Source: S5-A14a sp022766365 (GTDB taxonomy: Bacteria > Bacillota > Clostridia > Peptostreptococcales > Anaerovoracaceae). From it: a stretch of 64,000 bases of DNA. The DNA lies in assembly GCA_050313295.1 (NCBI GenBank), contig JBNPLD010000007.1; one strand, 5' to 3'. This document shows, piece after piece, positions 31,641 to 40,842 of this stretch. The notes beneath the pieces were generated by a model. It ran no database searches. It had not been told where the DNA came from and was given only the letters and a program-made list of their open reading frames with translations. Positions within the stretch are counted from its first letter, which is position 1, and every line of letters begins with the position of its first letter. The translations under genes and the position numbers were made by a program.

Positions 31641-32993
31641 CTAGGACAGCGTATAGAGTCTGATTGCAAACAACAAGGCTGCTACCCACATCACAGGAGG
31701 AATGTCCTTAACCTTTGCAGTGAGGACCTTAAGGATAACCCACGTTAGTATTCCGAACATAATTCCGTTAGCAATTGAATAAGTGAATGGCATCATTATT
31801 ACAGCCATGAATCCACCGAATACATCTGCGATATCACCCTCAAATGACATTCTCTTGATTGAACTCATCATCAGAAGACCGACCCAAACCAAGGCAGGAG
31901 TAGTTGCAAATGATGGAATTGCAAGAAATACAGGTGCGAAGAAAAGGGAAATCAGAAAGAAACCTGCCGTTACAACAGAAGAAAGTCCTGTTCTGCCACC
32001 GTTGGCAACACCGGCACTCGACTCAACGTAAGACGTAACAGTTGAAGTTCCAAGGCAAGCTCCAAGAACGGTACCGCATGCATCAGCAAGCAAGGCGCCC
32101 TTTACTTTAGGCAAATGTCCTTTCTCATCAAGGAGATTCCCTTTTTCTGCAACACCTATCAATGTACCTACAGTATCGAATAGGTCAACGAAGAGAAATG
32201 AGAATACAATTACCAGGAAATTGATGATGTTACCGGAAATCCATGAAAAGTCAAACTCGAAAAGGTAAGGTGCAGTTGGGATAAAGCTTTTGCCTAGGCT
32301 GGGATATAGGGAGAAAGCTCCTGCGTCAGGATTAATCTGGTACCAACCGGTAGCCTGAGCAATCATGCCGAGAACCCATGTAGCTAAAATTCCGATTAGA
32401 ATATATCCGTGAACACGGTAATGATGAAGTACTGCAACGATAATAAGTCCAACCATGGCAAGAACAAACTGCGGAGAGCTGACCTGACCGAGATCCACAA
32501 GCGTAGCCTGGCTTCCCGCAACTATTCCGGCTCCTTTAAGTCCGATTATAGCTATGAAAAGGCCAATTCCCGCAGTTATGCCGAATTTCAGATTGGAAGG
32601 CACATCGTTAACGAGCTTCTCTCTGAAATTGACAAGGGATAGTGCGATGAAAATTATACCCTCAAACAAGACTGCTGCCAATGCAATCTTCCATGGATCA
32701 TTGATGCCTTTTTCGGCAAGTTCTCCACATACCGTAAACGCAAAATATGCATTCAGCCCCATACCGGAAGCAAGCGCTACAGGGTAGTTAGCAAAGAATG
32801 CCATAAACAAAGTAGCAATGCAGGCTGATACTGCGGTTGCGGTAAAAACTGCACCGCTGTCCATACCGGAAGCGGATAATATACTTGGGTTTACAGCTAA
32901 GATATAAACCATAGATAAGAAGGTTGTGGCTCCGGCAATAAATTCAGTTTTGACATCCGTGCCGTGTTCCTTCAGTTTGAAAAACTGTTCCAT
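31641..32993 (-). CDS. NCS2-family purine base permease (AzgA/PbuG-like)
   Basis: A 450-residue permease starting at ATG 32993 (GAAGGAG upstream; the longer frame is not supported). TEFIAGATTFLSMVYILAVN near the N-terminus, SGMGLNAYFAF near residue 85 and VDLFDTVGTLIGVAEKG near 260 are typical of the AzgA-like branch of nucleobase:cation symporters, which import adenine, guanine or hypoxanthine. Co-transcribed with a phosphoribosyltransferase. No purine riboswitch core is visible in its leader; a GTGGA/TCCAC hairpin (33052-33067) lies there instead. Confidence 0.88.
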   Translation of the reverse strand: MEQFFKLKEHGTDVKTEFIAGATTFLSMVYILAVNPSILSASGMDSGAVFTATAVSACIATLFMAFFANYPVALASGMGLNAYFAFTVCGELAEKGINDPWKIALAAVLFEGIIFIALSLVNFREKLVNDVPSNLKFGITAGIGLFIAIIGLKGAGIVAGSQATLVDLGQVSSPQFVLAMVGLIIVAVLHHYRVHGYILIGILATWVLGMIAQATGWYQINPDAGAFSLYPSLGKSFIPTAPYLFEFDFSWISGNIINFLVIVFSFLFVDLFDTVGTLIGVAEKGNLLDEKGHLPKVKGALLADACGTVLGACLGTSTVTSYVESSAGVANGGRTGLSSVVTAGFFLISLFFAPVFLAIPSFATTPALVWVGLLMMSSIKRMSFEGDIADVFGGFMAVIMMPFTYSIANGIMFGILTWVILKVLTAKVKDIPPVMWVAALLFAIRLYTLS

Positions 32994-33122
32994 AATTATA
33001 ACTCCTTCTAAATAATTAAATAGTTGCAATATAATTAAAAATAAAAATTCAGTGGATACTTGCTCCACTTACATATTAATTATATATTAGATGGCTTTAA
33101 AATGGAATACCGAATAATTTCT

Positions 33123-33145
33123 ACTGTTATTTATATTTTAACAGT
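33123..33145. promoter_or_regulatory. palindrome between divergent purine permease and aminotransferase genes
   Basis: ACTGTTA (33123-33129) and TAACAGT (33139-33145), perfect 7-base arms, 9-base AT-only spacer. It ends 20 bases before the extended -10 box at 33165, a position suitable for a regulator. Confidence 0.45.
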
Positions 33146-33164
33146 GGTAATCCGAGGTGAATTA

Positions 33165-33173
33165 TGTTATGAT
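33165..33173 (+). promoter_or_regulatory. extended -10 promoter of the aminotransferase gene
   Basis: TGTTATGAT (TGn plus TATGAT). The -35 region is weak, consistent with an extended -10 promoter; the palindrome 33123-33145 lies just upstream. Confidence 0.45.
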
Positions 33174-33260
33174 TATACACAATACTTTACCTCTGTACAG
33201 TGATAAGGGTGATAGAACTGTATAGCAAAATAAAGATAAATACGAAGTAAGGAGGAAAAA

Positions 33261-34424
33261 ATGAAACATCGATTTATTGCTAAGCGATATTGGAAGGATC
33301 AGAGTACAGCTATGGGTCAGTCAGATGTGATGGCCAAATCCTTTGATGATGTAATAAATTTAAGTTTAGGAGATCCTGATCTTATTACTCATGATATCAT
33401 CATCAACGGAGCCTTTGAAGATGCCAAAAAGGGGCATACCAAGTACACAGATTTTAGAGGGGATCCGGAGCTTAGAGAAGAAATTATCAAATTTTACAAG
33501 GAAGAGTACGACATGGACGTCAAGGATGAGGAGATCTTCGTATCTGCTTCAGCCTGCCTTGGTATGTATCTTGCCCTTGAGGCAATTTTGGACGAAGGGG
33601 ACGAGGTTATCATGCAGGCACCGTATTTTACCCCATATCCTCAGCAAGTTGAATTGGCAAGGGGTATTCCGGTGGAGTTGCCGACTTATGAGGAGGACGA
33701 TTTTCAAATCAATACCGACAACCTGGAGGCACTGATAACTGAGAGAACTAAGGCATTGATTATTAATTCGCCAAGTAATCCTACAGGAAATGCGCTGACA
33801 GTTGAGAGCATGAAAAAAATTGCAGCAATTGCAGAGGCACATGATCTCATAGTAATAGCAGATGACATATATACAGCTTTCAGTTATCAGAGGGAATTTG
33901 TTCCATTCGCCTCTCTTCCTAATATGAAGGAAAGAACAATAATATTGAATTCTTTTTCTAAGAACTTCACTATGACCGGCTGGAGGGTAGGCAACATTAT
34001 TGCTCCGGATTACATTATCCGGATTATACAACAAATTAACGAGAATGTGGTATTTACAGCGCCTTCGATCTCACAACGTGCAGGAATCTACGCTCTGAGG
34101 CACAGGAAAGAAATCCAGCCGCCTATGATTGAAGAATATAAGAAGAGAATGTTTTATGCGGCTGATAGGATTAATGAGATCCCTAAGCTATCTGTATTGA
34201 CACCTCCTAAGGGCAGTTTCTATCTTTTCATGAACATCAGGAAAAGTGGCCTTTCAAGTGTGGAAGCGTGTGATTTGATTTTGAAGAAAGCACATGTGCT
34301 CATGCTTCCGGGTAACGCTTTCGGAGAGTGCGGTGAGGGATTTGTGAGAATTGCATGCACCGTCAATGTGGATACTCTTAAAGAGGCCTTCGATCGAATC
34401 GAAAAAATTGAAGAATTTAAGTAA
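33261..34424 (+). CDS. PLP-dependent class I/II aminotransferase
   Basis: A 387-residue aminotransferase of the aspartate fold. NSPSNPTGN (about residue 170) and IADDIYTAF (about 203) are PLP- and ring-contact motifs; the Schiff-base Lys is near 234 in SFSKNFTMTGWRVG, and Arg in FVRIACTV near 362 binds the substrate carboxylate. AAGGAGG precedes the ATG. Amino-acid specificity cannot be told. It is followed 28 bases later by a YjiH-type membrane protein gene, suggesting a transport-linked amino-acid or nucleoside catabolic function. Confidence 0.85.
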   Translation: MKHRFIAKRYWKDQSTAMGQSDVMAKSFDDVINLSLGDPDLITHDIIINGAFEDAKKGHTKYTDFRGDPELREEIIKFYKEEYDMDVKDEEIFVSASACLGMYLALEAILDEGDEVIMQAPYFTPYPQQVELARGIPVELPTYEEDDFQINTDNLEALITERTKALIINSPSNPTGNALTVESMKKIAAIAEAHDLIVIADDIYTAFSYQREFVPFASLPNMKERTIILNSFSKNFTMTGWRVGNIIAPDYIIRIIQQINENVVFTAPSISQRAGIYALRHRKEIQPPMIEEYKKRMFYAADRINEIPKLSVLTPPKGSFYLFMNIRKSGLSSVEACDLILKKAHVLMLPGNAFGECGEGFVRIACTVNVDTLKEAFDRIEKIEEFK

Positions 34425-34452
34425 AAATAAAAGTAAAAGGAGCCATAATACA

Positions 34453-35841
34453 ATGGAAGAAAAAAATCTACACAATGAATTTGAAATGACTCCTGTGGCA
34501 CCGAAGAATATATGGAAGTTTGTTATTGCTTCAGCAGTTGGAGTATTTCTCTTTTTGATTCCGGTACCAAAGGACAACACCTTTACAATTCCAATCGGTA
34601 TTGTTATTGATTACGTTACAGGTTGGCTAAAGACAGATGCAATCGACTGGTCTGTAATCGCTGTGATGATATTTACGACTGTTTCAGCTGTAGTAACTAT
34701 CATTAATATGATTTTCAAGCCGAAATTTATAAGCGATCATGAGCCTTTGAAGAGGCTATTTACTCCGAAGCCGCTATATTTTGTAAGCAGAATTATAGGC
34801 CTTGTTGTGGTTTACATGGTATATTTTAAGGTCGGCCCTGAGATGATATACTCGGAAGCTACCGGAGGATCTATGATTGGGGTTGCCGCAACCCTGGTTT
34901 CCGTGATTTTGTGTATTGCTTTCACCATGCCTCTCCTTACAGACTTTGGGATTATGGAGTTTGTAGGCGTGCTGGTCAGAAAAGTCGTTAAACCATTGTT
35001 TACTGTTCCGGGAAGATCTGCAATTGACCTGATGACGTCATGGCTTGGAACTTCCAACGCTGCGGCAATTCTTACAACCAGACAGTTTGAGACAGGTTAT
35101 TACAGTGCCAGAGAAGCAGCAACGATTTCTTGTAATTTCTCCTTTGTTTCCATACCGTTTTGTTTTGTTATTGCCAAGTTAATCGGTGTGGACGAGAAGT
35201 TCAGCATATTCTATCTGATCAATCTCCTTTGCGGGATTGTATTGGCTATGGTTGTATCAAGGATTCCGCCACTTTCAAGGATTCCTGACGAATATGATAA
35301 GATTGCAGGCAAACAGATAAATGAGGAGATCCCACAAGGAGTTTCGAAGATGAAGTGGGCTCTTAATCTTGCAGGTCATCGTGCGGCTGAAAGCAATGGC
35401 AAGCATATGATACAGCAGGGCCTGCATGTTTATTCAAGCATGTTCTTGGATCTTATCCCTATTGTTATGGCGTGGGGAACGATAGTGCTGATTCTTGTTG
35501 AATATACATCGATATTTGATATCATTTCCGTTCCGTTCGGATGGTATTTGAATCTGTTTGGAATCGAGGGAGCACATGAAGTTGCACCCACTGCTATTGT
35601 GGGATTTACAGATATGTATATACCGCCACTTATGCTTGCAGACTTCCCTGTTGAGAAGACTAGGTTTATAATGGGAGCCGTTTCGCTTCTTCAGATAATT
35701 TACATGACAGAAGTTGGACTGATCGTAGTTAAGTCAAGGGTTCCGATAAATGTTTGGCAGTTGTTCCTTGTTTTCATTGAGAGGACAATCATCGCTATTC
35801 CGCTGGTAACGCTTCTAACTAACCTTCTCGTTACGTTTTGA
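34453..35841 (+). CDS. YjiH-family membrane protein with nucleoside-recognition (Gate) domains
   Basis: A 462-residue polytopic protein. ATG 34453 with AAAAGGAG upstream is the start; a longer frame reaching back into the aminotransferase is not used. About ten hydrophobic segments are seen. DLMTSWLGTSNAAAILTTRQ (about residue 195) and EVAPTAIVGFTDMYIPPLML (about 377) are Gate-type repeats of the YjiH/nucleoside-recognition group. Substrate unknown; in Clostridia such genes often accompany amino-acid catabolic genes, as here. Confidence 0.78.
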   Translation: MEEKNLHNEFEMTPVAPKNIWKFVIASAVGVFLFLIPVPKDNTFTIPIGIVIDYVTGWLKTDAIDWSVIAVMIFTTVSAVVTIINMIFKPKFISDHEPLKRLFTPKPLYFVSRIIGLVVVYMVYFKVGPEMIYSEATGGSMIGVAATLVSVILCIAFTMPLLTDFGIMEFVGVLVRKVVKPLFTVPGRSAIDLMTSWLGTSNAAAILTTRQFETGYYSAREAATISCNFSFVSIPFCFVIAKLIGVDEKFSIFYLINLLCGIVLAMVVSRIPPLSRIPDEYDKIAGKQINEEIPQGVSKMKWALNLAGHRAAESNGKHMIQQGLHVYSSMFLDLIPIVMAWGTIVLILVEYTSIFDIISVPFGWYLNLFGIEGAHEVAPTAIVGFTDMYIPPLMLADFPVEKTRFIMGAVSLLQIIYMTEVGLIVVKSRVPINVWQLFLVFIERTIIAIPLVTLLTNLLVTF

Positions 35842-35902
35842 CAAATAACTCCGGGTCGATATCTTGAAGGATATGTATCAAAGGAATGTATGAGGCTTAG
35901 AT

Positions 35903-36424
35903 ATGAACTTAAAACTGGTGAAAGGTGACATTAAATATAAAGAACAAATCATAGAAATGCTTGATGAATGGGTAGAATTTAATAAGCAAGATGGCACCAA
36001 TCATTCGCCGTACGCTATATTTAAGAATGCATATAATGATTTTGATTACTACTTAGAAAATTTAGAGACAAAAGAACATTCAAATGGCCTGGTGCCGGAT
36101 TCCACATTCTTTTTGTTAGATGAACAAAGGAATATAATTTTGGGAGCCGTCAATATTCGTCATTATTTAAACGAAAATTTGCTGAGATGTGGAGGTCATA
36201 TAGGTGATGGAATACGGCCTTCGGAGAGAAGGAAAGGATTTGCAACTGAGATTATACGGTTGGCACTCATTGAATGTAAAAAGCTCGGAATAAAAAGAGT
36301 CCTTATAATTTGTGACAAGGATAATATAGGTTCGTCGAAATCCATCCGAAAAAACGGCGGGATTTTAGAAAATGAAGTCATGGAGGAAGGAAAACAGATT
36401 CAAAGATATTGGATCAATGTTTAA
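35903..36424 (+). CDS. GNAT-family N-acetyltransferase
   Basis: A 173-residue acetyltransferase. The acetyl-CoA pyrophosphate loop is seen in GDGIRPSERRKGFATEII (about 108-125), followed by the beta-5/alpha-4 part IKRVLIICDKDNIGSSKSI. The N-terminal half (VEFNKQDGTNHSP) resembles the small GNAT group that acts on unknown amines. The SD is weak (GAGG). It borders the decayed stretch downstream and is somewhat more AT-rich than the operons to the left. Substrate unknown. Confidence 0.8.
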   Translation: MNLKLVKGDIKYKEQIIEMLDEWVEFNKQDGTNHSPYAIFKNAYNDFDYYLENLETKEHSNGLVPDSTFFLLDEQRNIILGAVNIRHYLNENLLRCGGHIGDGIRPSERRKGFATEIIRLALIECKKLGIKRVLIICDKDNIGSSKSIRKNGGILENEVMEEGKQIQRYWINV

Positions 36425-36481
36425 ACTTTTAGTATGGTATGTAACTATCGTTTTGTACATGTCAAGTAATTTAAAAGCAAT

Positions 36482-36541
36482 AAAAAGGCTTATTCAACAG
36501 ATATTGGTAAATGTATCAATAGACGAGGATAAGCCTTTTTT
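36482..36541 (+). terminator. long-loop terminator after the GNAT gene
   Basis: AAAAAGGCTTAT (36482-36493) and ATAAGCCTTTTT (36529-36540), a perfect 12-bp stem with a 35-base loop, followed by a further T. Confidence 0.75.
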
Positions 36542-36796
36542 TAACATCTGCTGTTGGAATGTAACACGAGGTTAAGTCAGAGCAAGGGAACGGATGGCAG
36601 GAAGTTGTGGCTGTTTGCCTGCACCTTGATATGATATAGAGGAAATAGTTAAGGGGTGATTTTGCACAGTTACTCAATAGAAAAATAAAAACGTTTTAGA
36701 AAAGAAGATGACTTCATGACTTCGGTATGTGCGATTTAAACTCTCTGTTGCATTAGTCGTATACATTATCGTTCTAACATACAAGTTATTAAATCA
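36542..36796. other. gene-free decayed stretch
   Basis: No supported gene. The stretch lies between the GNAT terminator and the truncated ABC gene and has no ORF with a plausible start. Confidence 0.5.
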
Positions 36797-37126
36797 TACT
36801 ATTCAGGAGAAAAACAAAGGATATTTATAGCAAGAGCAATGCTAAAAGATGCACCTATAATAATTTTGGATGAAGCTACTGCAAATATAGACCCGGAAAA
36901 TGAAGATAAATTAAAAGAAGTCATAGAGTCCTTGACAAAGGATAAGACAGTTATAATGATTGCACATAGACTAAAGACAATAAGAAGCGCAGATCAAATT
37001 TTAGTTTTAAAAGATGGAGAGATAGTAGAACATGGAACTCATGATGAACTTAAAAAAAATAATGGACTAAACTCAGATTTAATCAATGCAAAAAGTAAGG
37101 CTGAATCGTGGAAATTGAATAACTAG
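36797..37126 (+). pseudogene. 5'-truncated ABC exporter ATPase domain
   Basis: The in-frame sequence shows the signature region as YSGEKQRIFIARAM (one Gly short of LSGGEKQR), Walker B IIILDEATANIDP, the H-loop IAHRL and a normal end (LKDGEIVEHGTHDEL...). Membrane part, Walker A and Q-loop are missing; a usual exporter half-transporter is about 580 residues, so less than a fifth remains. The first in-frame ATG (36839) lies inside the ATPase fold. It is a relic of a multidrug-type ABC transporter. Confidence 0.75.
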
Positions 37127-37390
37127 CCGGAACTCAATTATATGGGAATAAATTTGTTCAACAACAGATAAATTCCATCAAAGAAGACTCACGGTATTTT
37201 ATCAAGGCCTCTCATATAATTAATTATATCATCAGAACTAGTTCGTCGAGCGAAAGCGAAAGCGAAAGGAAAGATGAGCAATAAGCCTCCACCAAGCCGA
37301 GCATGTGATCACTATTAATGTAAAGAACAAAGCATAATCACAGATAGACATACTGAATCATTCCGTTTCCATAGGTAATAAAACAGCAAA
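37127..37390. other. gene-free stretch with a (GCGAAA)3 repeat
   Basis: No gene. GCGAAA occurs three times in tandem at 37250-37267, and a palindromic ATATAATTAATTATAT lies just before it. This is the tail of the decayed segment. Confidence 0.5.
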
Positions 37391-37436
37391 AAGAGTATCC
37401 ATTATCATTGGCACAAACCATTGTTAAGGATACTCT
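37391..37436. terminator. hairpin between the ABC relic and the convergent DMT gene
   Basis: AGAGTATCC (37392-37400) and GGATACTCT (37428-37436), a 9-bp perfect stem with a long loop, flanked by AAAAA and CTTGGTTTTC. Confidence 0.5.
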
Positions 37437-37529
37437 CTTGGTTTTCATGTTTTAATATATGCAATTAGACTGATAACATTTTAATATGATTATGAAATTG
37501 AAGCCATCCTATTCCATAATTTGTTATGC

Positions 37530-38471
37530 TCAGTTTCTACCCCGTTTTATCATATTGGCAAGTACCTGTTTTGAAGGAAGCTGAGATATTATGACAGCTG
37601 CAAACATCATAAGGCAACCGACAGATTCTCTGAAAGAGAGAGTTTCTCCCAGAACGATCATTCCTGATATCAGAGCAAATACGGATTCCAGACTCATAAG
37701 TAAAGACGCTATTGCAGGCTCGGCATCCTTTTGGGCAACGATTTGAAGAGTATACCCTACTCCGGACGAGAGTATTCCTGTATATAGCAAAGGAATAATA
37801 CATGCCCAAATGTTTTCTAATGTGAAACCTTCGGGAGTGAAGATGAAGTTAGCGATGAGACTTAGGATTCCACATACGAAGAATTGTATCATGGACATCC
37901 TCACCCCATCTGTTCTTGGTGAGAAGTAATCAACAATCAAAATGTGCAATGAATATCCGAAAGCACAAATGAATACAAGAAAATCTCCATCTTCAAAACT
38001 GAAATCTCCTTTGATGCTCAAAAGATAAAGCCCCACAGCGGCAAGAAGAACACAGAACCAAATAATTAGCTTAACCCTTTTTTTCAGAAAAATTCCCAAT
38101 ACGGGTACAATTACTATATAGAGAGATGTTATGAATCCTGCTTTACCAGATCCTGTTCCTGCAGCGATTCCCAACTGCTGAAAGGATGCTCCTATAAACA
38201 GTGCGATACCGGTGAGAAGTCCCCCGAGATATAGAATGCGTTTTCCCTTGGGTGATGTGATATCAGGTTTTGGCTCATTAGTTTCAACTGTCTTTCTCCT
38301 GTCAAGAAAATAAATTACAGGAATGAGTCCAAGTCCGCCTATTATGGATCTGACTCCATTAAAGGCATAGGCGCTCAAGTAGTCAACACCCTTTACTTGG
38401 GCAACAAAAGCGGAACCCCAGATAAAGGCAGTGATAAGCAGTAAAATATTACTGCGCATTTGTTTGCTCAT
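37530..38471 (-). CDS. DMT-superfamily (EamA) transporter
   Basis: A 313-residue protein with ten membrane segments in two EamA repeats. It starts MSKQMRSNILLLITAFIWGS and has SGVGYTLQIVAQKDAEPAIA and SLESVFALISGMIVLGE in the second repeat, typical of drug/metabolite exporters of the RhaT/EamA group. AAAGAGG precedes the ATG. The substrate is not determinable. It lies 80 bases after the 2-hydroxyacid dehydrogenase gene on the same strand and could share its transcript. Confidence 0.85.
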   Translation of the reverse strand: MSKQMRSNILLLITAFIWGSAFVAQVKGVDYLSAYAFNGVRSIIGGLGLIPVIYFLDRRKTVETNEPKPDITSPKGKRILYLGGLLTGIALFIGASFQQLGIAAGTGSGKAGFITSLYIVIVPVLGIFLKKRVKLIIWFCVLLAAVGLYLLSIKGDFSFEDGDFLVFICAFGYSLHILIVDYFSPRTDGVRMSMIQFFVCGILSLIANFIFTPEGFTLENIWACIIPLLYTGILSSGVGYTLQIVAQKDAEPAIASLLMSLESVFALISGMIVLGETLSFRESVGCLMMFAAVIISQLPSKQVLANMIKRGRN

Positions 38472-38551
38472 AGTTAAACCTCTTTCTCAAATAAATCTCA
38501 TTCTTTTTGATAGCATATACACTTAACATAAATTAATAATATATTTGGCAA

Positions 38552-39517
38552 TTATCTTAAGGGTTTACCAACCATTGGGATTCTGTCAATTTCACCCTTA
38601 GCAAACATATTGATGTAGTCGGCAACATTGTAATCCGCCTCATCGATCGATGATTGGGAGAAAAAAGCCACGTGTGGTGTTATGACCACCCTATCATCTT
38701 CGATAAAATCTATTTCTTCAAGCCTAGGATATTCGTCATCAAGAACGTCCAGCGCAATTCCCTTGATATAATCGCAATCTAAAGCTTCTTTGATGGCAGA
38801 TTGGTCTATGAGTTGACCTCTGCTACAATTTATGAGGAACGGACTTTTAGCAAGTTCCGTAAAAAAGTCGTGGTTTATCATTCTATTTGTTTCATCATTA
38901 AGAGGAAGATGTATAGAAATGATATCAGCATTTTTCTGTATTTCCTCAAGTGAAGCCTTGGAGACTCCCCCACTATCAAAAACGGATTCATTTACGAATG
39001 GATCATATGCCAATACGGTGCAGCCGAAACCCAAGAATCTCTTGGAAACCTCCCTTGCGATACCGCCGAATCCGATAAGACCTATTACCTGAGAACTCAT
39101 TCTGAAAAGGCTGTTGCCATAGGCCTGATAATCCCAAACCTTCTTTTCTTTTACATCTCTGTTGAAGAGTGAAGTTTTCCGAACTAAATCGAGAGCCAAA
39201 CTCATAGTGTGGTCGGCAACTTCTTCTATGCAATAGAAAGGATTGTTGGAAACGAATACTCCGTTTTTCACTGCATGATTTACATCTATATTGTTGAAAC
39301 CTATTGCTGCAGAGCAAATGTACTTAAGGTTAGGAAGCTTGTCAAGCACGCCGGCTGACAAGGGTTCGTACACAGTTACAAGACATTCTGCCTCTTGGCA
39401 ATTCTCTATGATTTCTTCCTCGGTCTTACATGGTAAGTTGTGAAACTCCATGCTGTCATCCAGGTGATTTCGAATCATTTGAGGGTTCACATCTTCTGTA
39501 ATCACAAATACCTTCAT
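38552..39517 (-). CDS. D-isomer-specific 2-hydroxyacid dehydrogenase
   Basis: A 321-residue NAD-dependent dehydrogenase starting at ATG 39517 (AAAAGGAG upstream). The NAD motif is GLIGFGGIAREV (about 146-157). The catalytic Arg is in NCSRGQLID, the Glu in DVLDDEYP and the His in TPHVAFFS. The family reduces 2-oxoacids to D-2-hydroxyacids or oxidises phosphoglycerate-like substrates; the exact substrate is open. Divergent from cobT, sharing a 176-base intergenic region that contains a perfect 16-bp palindrome. Confidence 0.85.
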   Translation of the reverse strand: MKVFVITEDVNPQMIRNHLDDSMEFHNLPCKTEEEIIENCQEAECLVTVYEPLSAGVLDKLPNLKYICSAAIGFNNIDVNHAVKNGVFVSNNPFYCIEEVADHTMSLALDLVRKTSLFNRDVKEKKVWDYQAYGNSLFRMSSQVIGLIGFGGIAREVSKRFLGFGCTVLAYDPFVNESVFDSGGVSKASLEEIQKNADIISIHLPLNDETNRMINHDFFTELAKSPFLINCSRGQLIDQSAIKEALDCDYIKGIALDVLDDEYPRLEEIDFIEDDRVVITPHVAFFSQSSIDEADYNVADYINMFAKGEIDRIPMVGKPLR

Positions 39518-39573
39518 GAACAATCTCCTTTTCATCTTCTCTACCGATGGCTTTTTGTATAAAACTCTACTGT

Positions 39574-39608
39574 AATTCTAGCATAAAAAAGGTTTTTATG
39601 CTAGAATT
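39574..39608. promoter_or_regulatory. perfect 16-bp inverted repeat between divergent dehydrogenase and cobT genes
   Basis: AATTCTAGCATAAAAA (39574-39589) and TTTTTATGCTAGAATT (39593-39608) with a 3-base loop. It lies upstream of both genes, so it is not an ordinary terminator of either. It could be a regulator site, a transcript-insulating hairpin, or a remnant of a small mobile repeat. Confidence 0.6.
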
Positions 39609-39693
39609 AAATGGCATAGAACATGTATAAGAGAACCATATAATGTATAAAAGGTCGGAGAGATTCCTAAGCCCATCAGAGAGGAAGTAGTGT

Positions 39694-40836
39694 ATGGAAA
39701 CCCAAGAGGAAAAATTACAAAGTCTTGTAGCACAGATTGGCAAACCTTTCGAAGAGGTTATGGCACAAACCAGACACAGACAGGATTATCTTGTTAAACC
39801 GCCGGGGAGCCTTGGAAGACTCGAAGATATTTCTGCCAAGGTTGCAGGTATAACAGGTAAGGTCAAGACTCCAATAAGTAAATTTGCAATAGCGGTAATG
39901 TGTGCAGACAACGGAGTCGTTGAAGAAGGTGTAGCTTCGGCTCCGCAGTCGGTAACTCTTGCACAAACCATAAACTTCACTCGCAGGCTTACCGGAGTCG
40001 GTACTATGGCCAAGCATTTTAACATTCCTCTTCTAGTTATCGATGTGGGAGTAGCCATGCCTATTCCGGATGCTCTTTATACCGAAAATATGATCGGCGA
40101 AGACGGCAGAATTCCAACTAAAATCGTCAATAGACGATTGGCTGATGGCACATGCAATTTGGCAAGGAAACCGGCCATGCCCAGAGAGGATGCTGTCAAG
40201 GCAATACTCATAGGGATAGAGGCAGCAAAAGCCATCAAGGATTCAGGAGCGGATGCTTTTGGAATTGGTGAGATGGGTATCGGGAACACTACATCAAGCT
40301 CATCTGTTTTGTGTGCTCTTACAAGAATCCCGGCAGAGGATGCTGTGGGACGTGGTGGAGGACTTAAGGACGAGGGTCTAAAGAAGAAAGTTGCCATTGT
40401 CAGAGAGGCGAGTAAAAGATGTATTGAGGAAGGCTATGATGTCTTGGATATTCTCGCTAACGTAGGAGGATATGATATATGTGCTATGACGGGGGCTTTC
40501 CTGGGAGCCGGAATTTACAGGTTGCCGGTGGTGGTTGACGGAGTGATTTCAATTGTTGCTGCACTTGCTGCAAAAGCCGTCTCCCCTAATATAACGGATT
40601 TTATGTTCGCATCTCATAAGTCCAAGGAGCCGGGATATGAGGCTGCCATGAATGCTTTGGGACTTTATCCACTTTTTGATCTTCGAATGAGACTGGGTGA
40701 GGGAAGCGGATGTCCAATAGCTTTCAATATTCTGGAAACTGCCTCCTCAATAATCTGCGAAATGGCAACATTTGAAGAGGGTGAAATCAATGACGATTAT
40801 ATGACGGAGATCAGGGAGAAAAATCTCTTTAATTAG
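39694..40836 (+). CDS. cobT: nicotinate-nucleotide--dimethylbenzimidazole phosphoribosyltransferase
   Basis: A 380-residue CobT. It makes alpha-ribazole phosphate from the lower-ligand base and NaMN, the first step of the cobalamin nucleotide loop. KPPGSLGRLEDISAKVAGI (about 32-50), CADNGVVEEGVASAP and FGIGEMGIGNTTSSS are family motifs, and the catalytic Glu region LGEGSGCPIAFNILE is present near the C-terminus. It opens the cobTUS cluster. I see no cobalamin riboswitch core in its leader. A GAGGAAG site precedes the ATG. Confidence 0.93.
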   Translation: METQEEKLQSLVAQIGKPFEEVMAQTRHRQDYLVKPPGSLGRLEDISAKVAGITGKVKTPISKFAIAVMCADNGVVEEGVASAPQSVTLAQTINFTRRLTGVGTMAKHFNIPLLVIDVGVAMPIPDALYTENMIGEDGRIPTKIVNRRLADGTCNLARKPAMPREDAVKAILIGIEAAKAIKDSGADAFGIGEMGIGNTTSSSSVLCALTRIPAEDAVGRGGGLKDEGLKKKVAIVREASKRCIEEGYDVLDILANVGGYDICAMTGAFLGAGIYRLPVVVDGVISIVAALAAKAVSPNITDFMFASHKSKEPGYEAAMNALGLYPLFDLRMRLGEGSGCPIAFNILETASSIICEMATFEEGEINDDYMTEIREKNLFN

Positions 40837-40842
40837 GGGGAA

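Noticed and set aside
37250..37267. CRISPR-like or functional tandem repeat (GCGAAA)3
   Set aside because: Only 18 bases, no spacers, no cas genes in the window; most likely a chance or slippage repeat.
39541..39693. Cobalamin riboswitch before cobT
   Set aside because: The region is short, AT-rich and dominated by the 16-bp palindrome; no B12-box-like core is visible.
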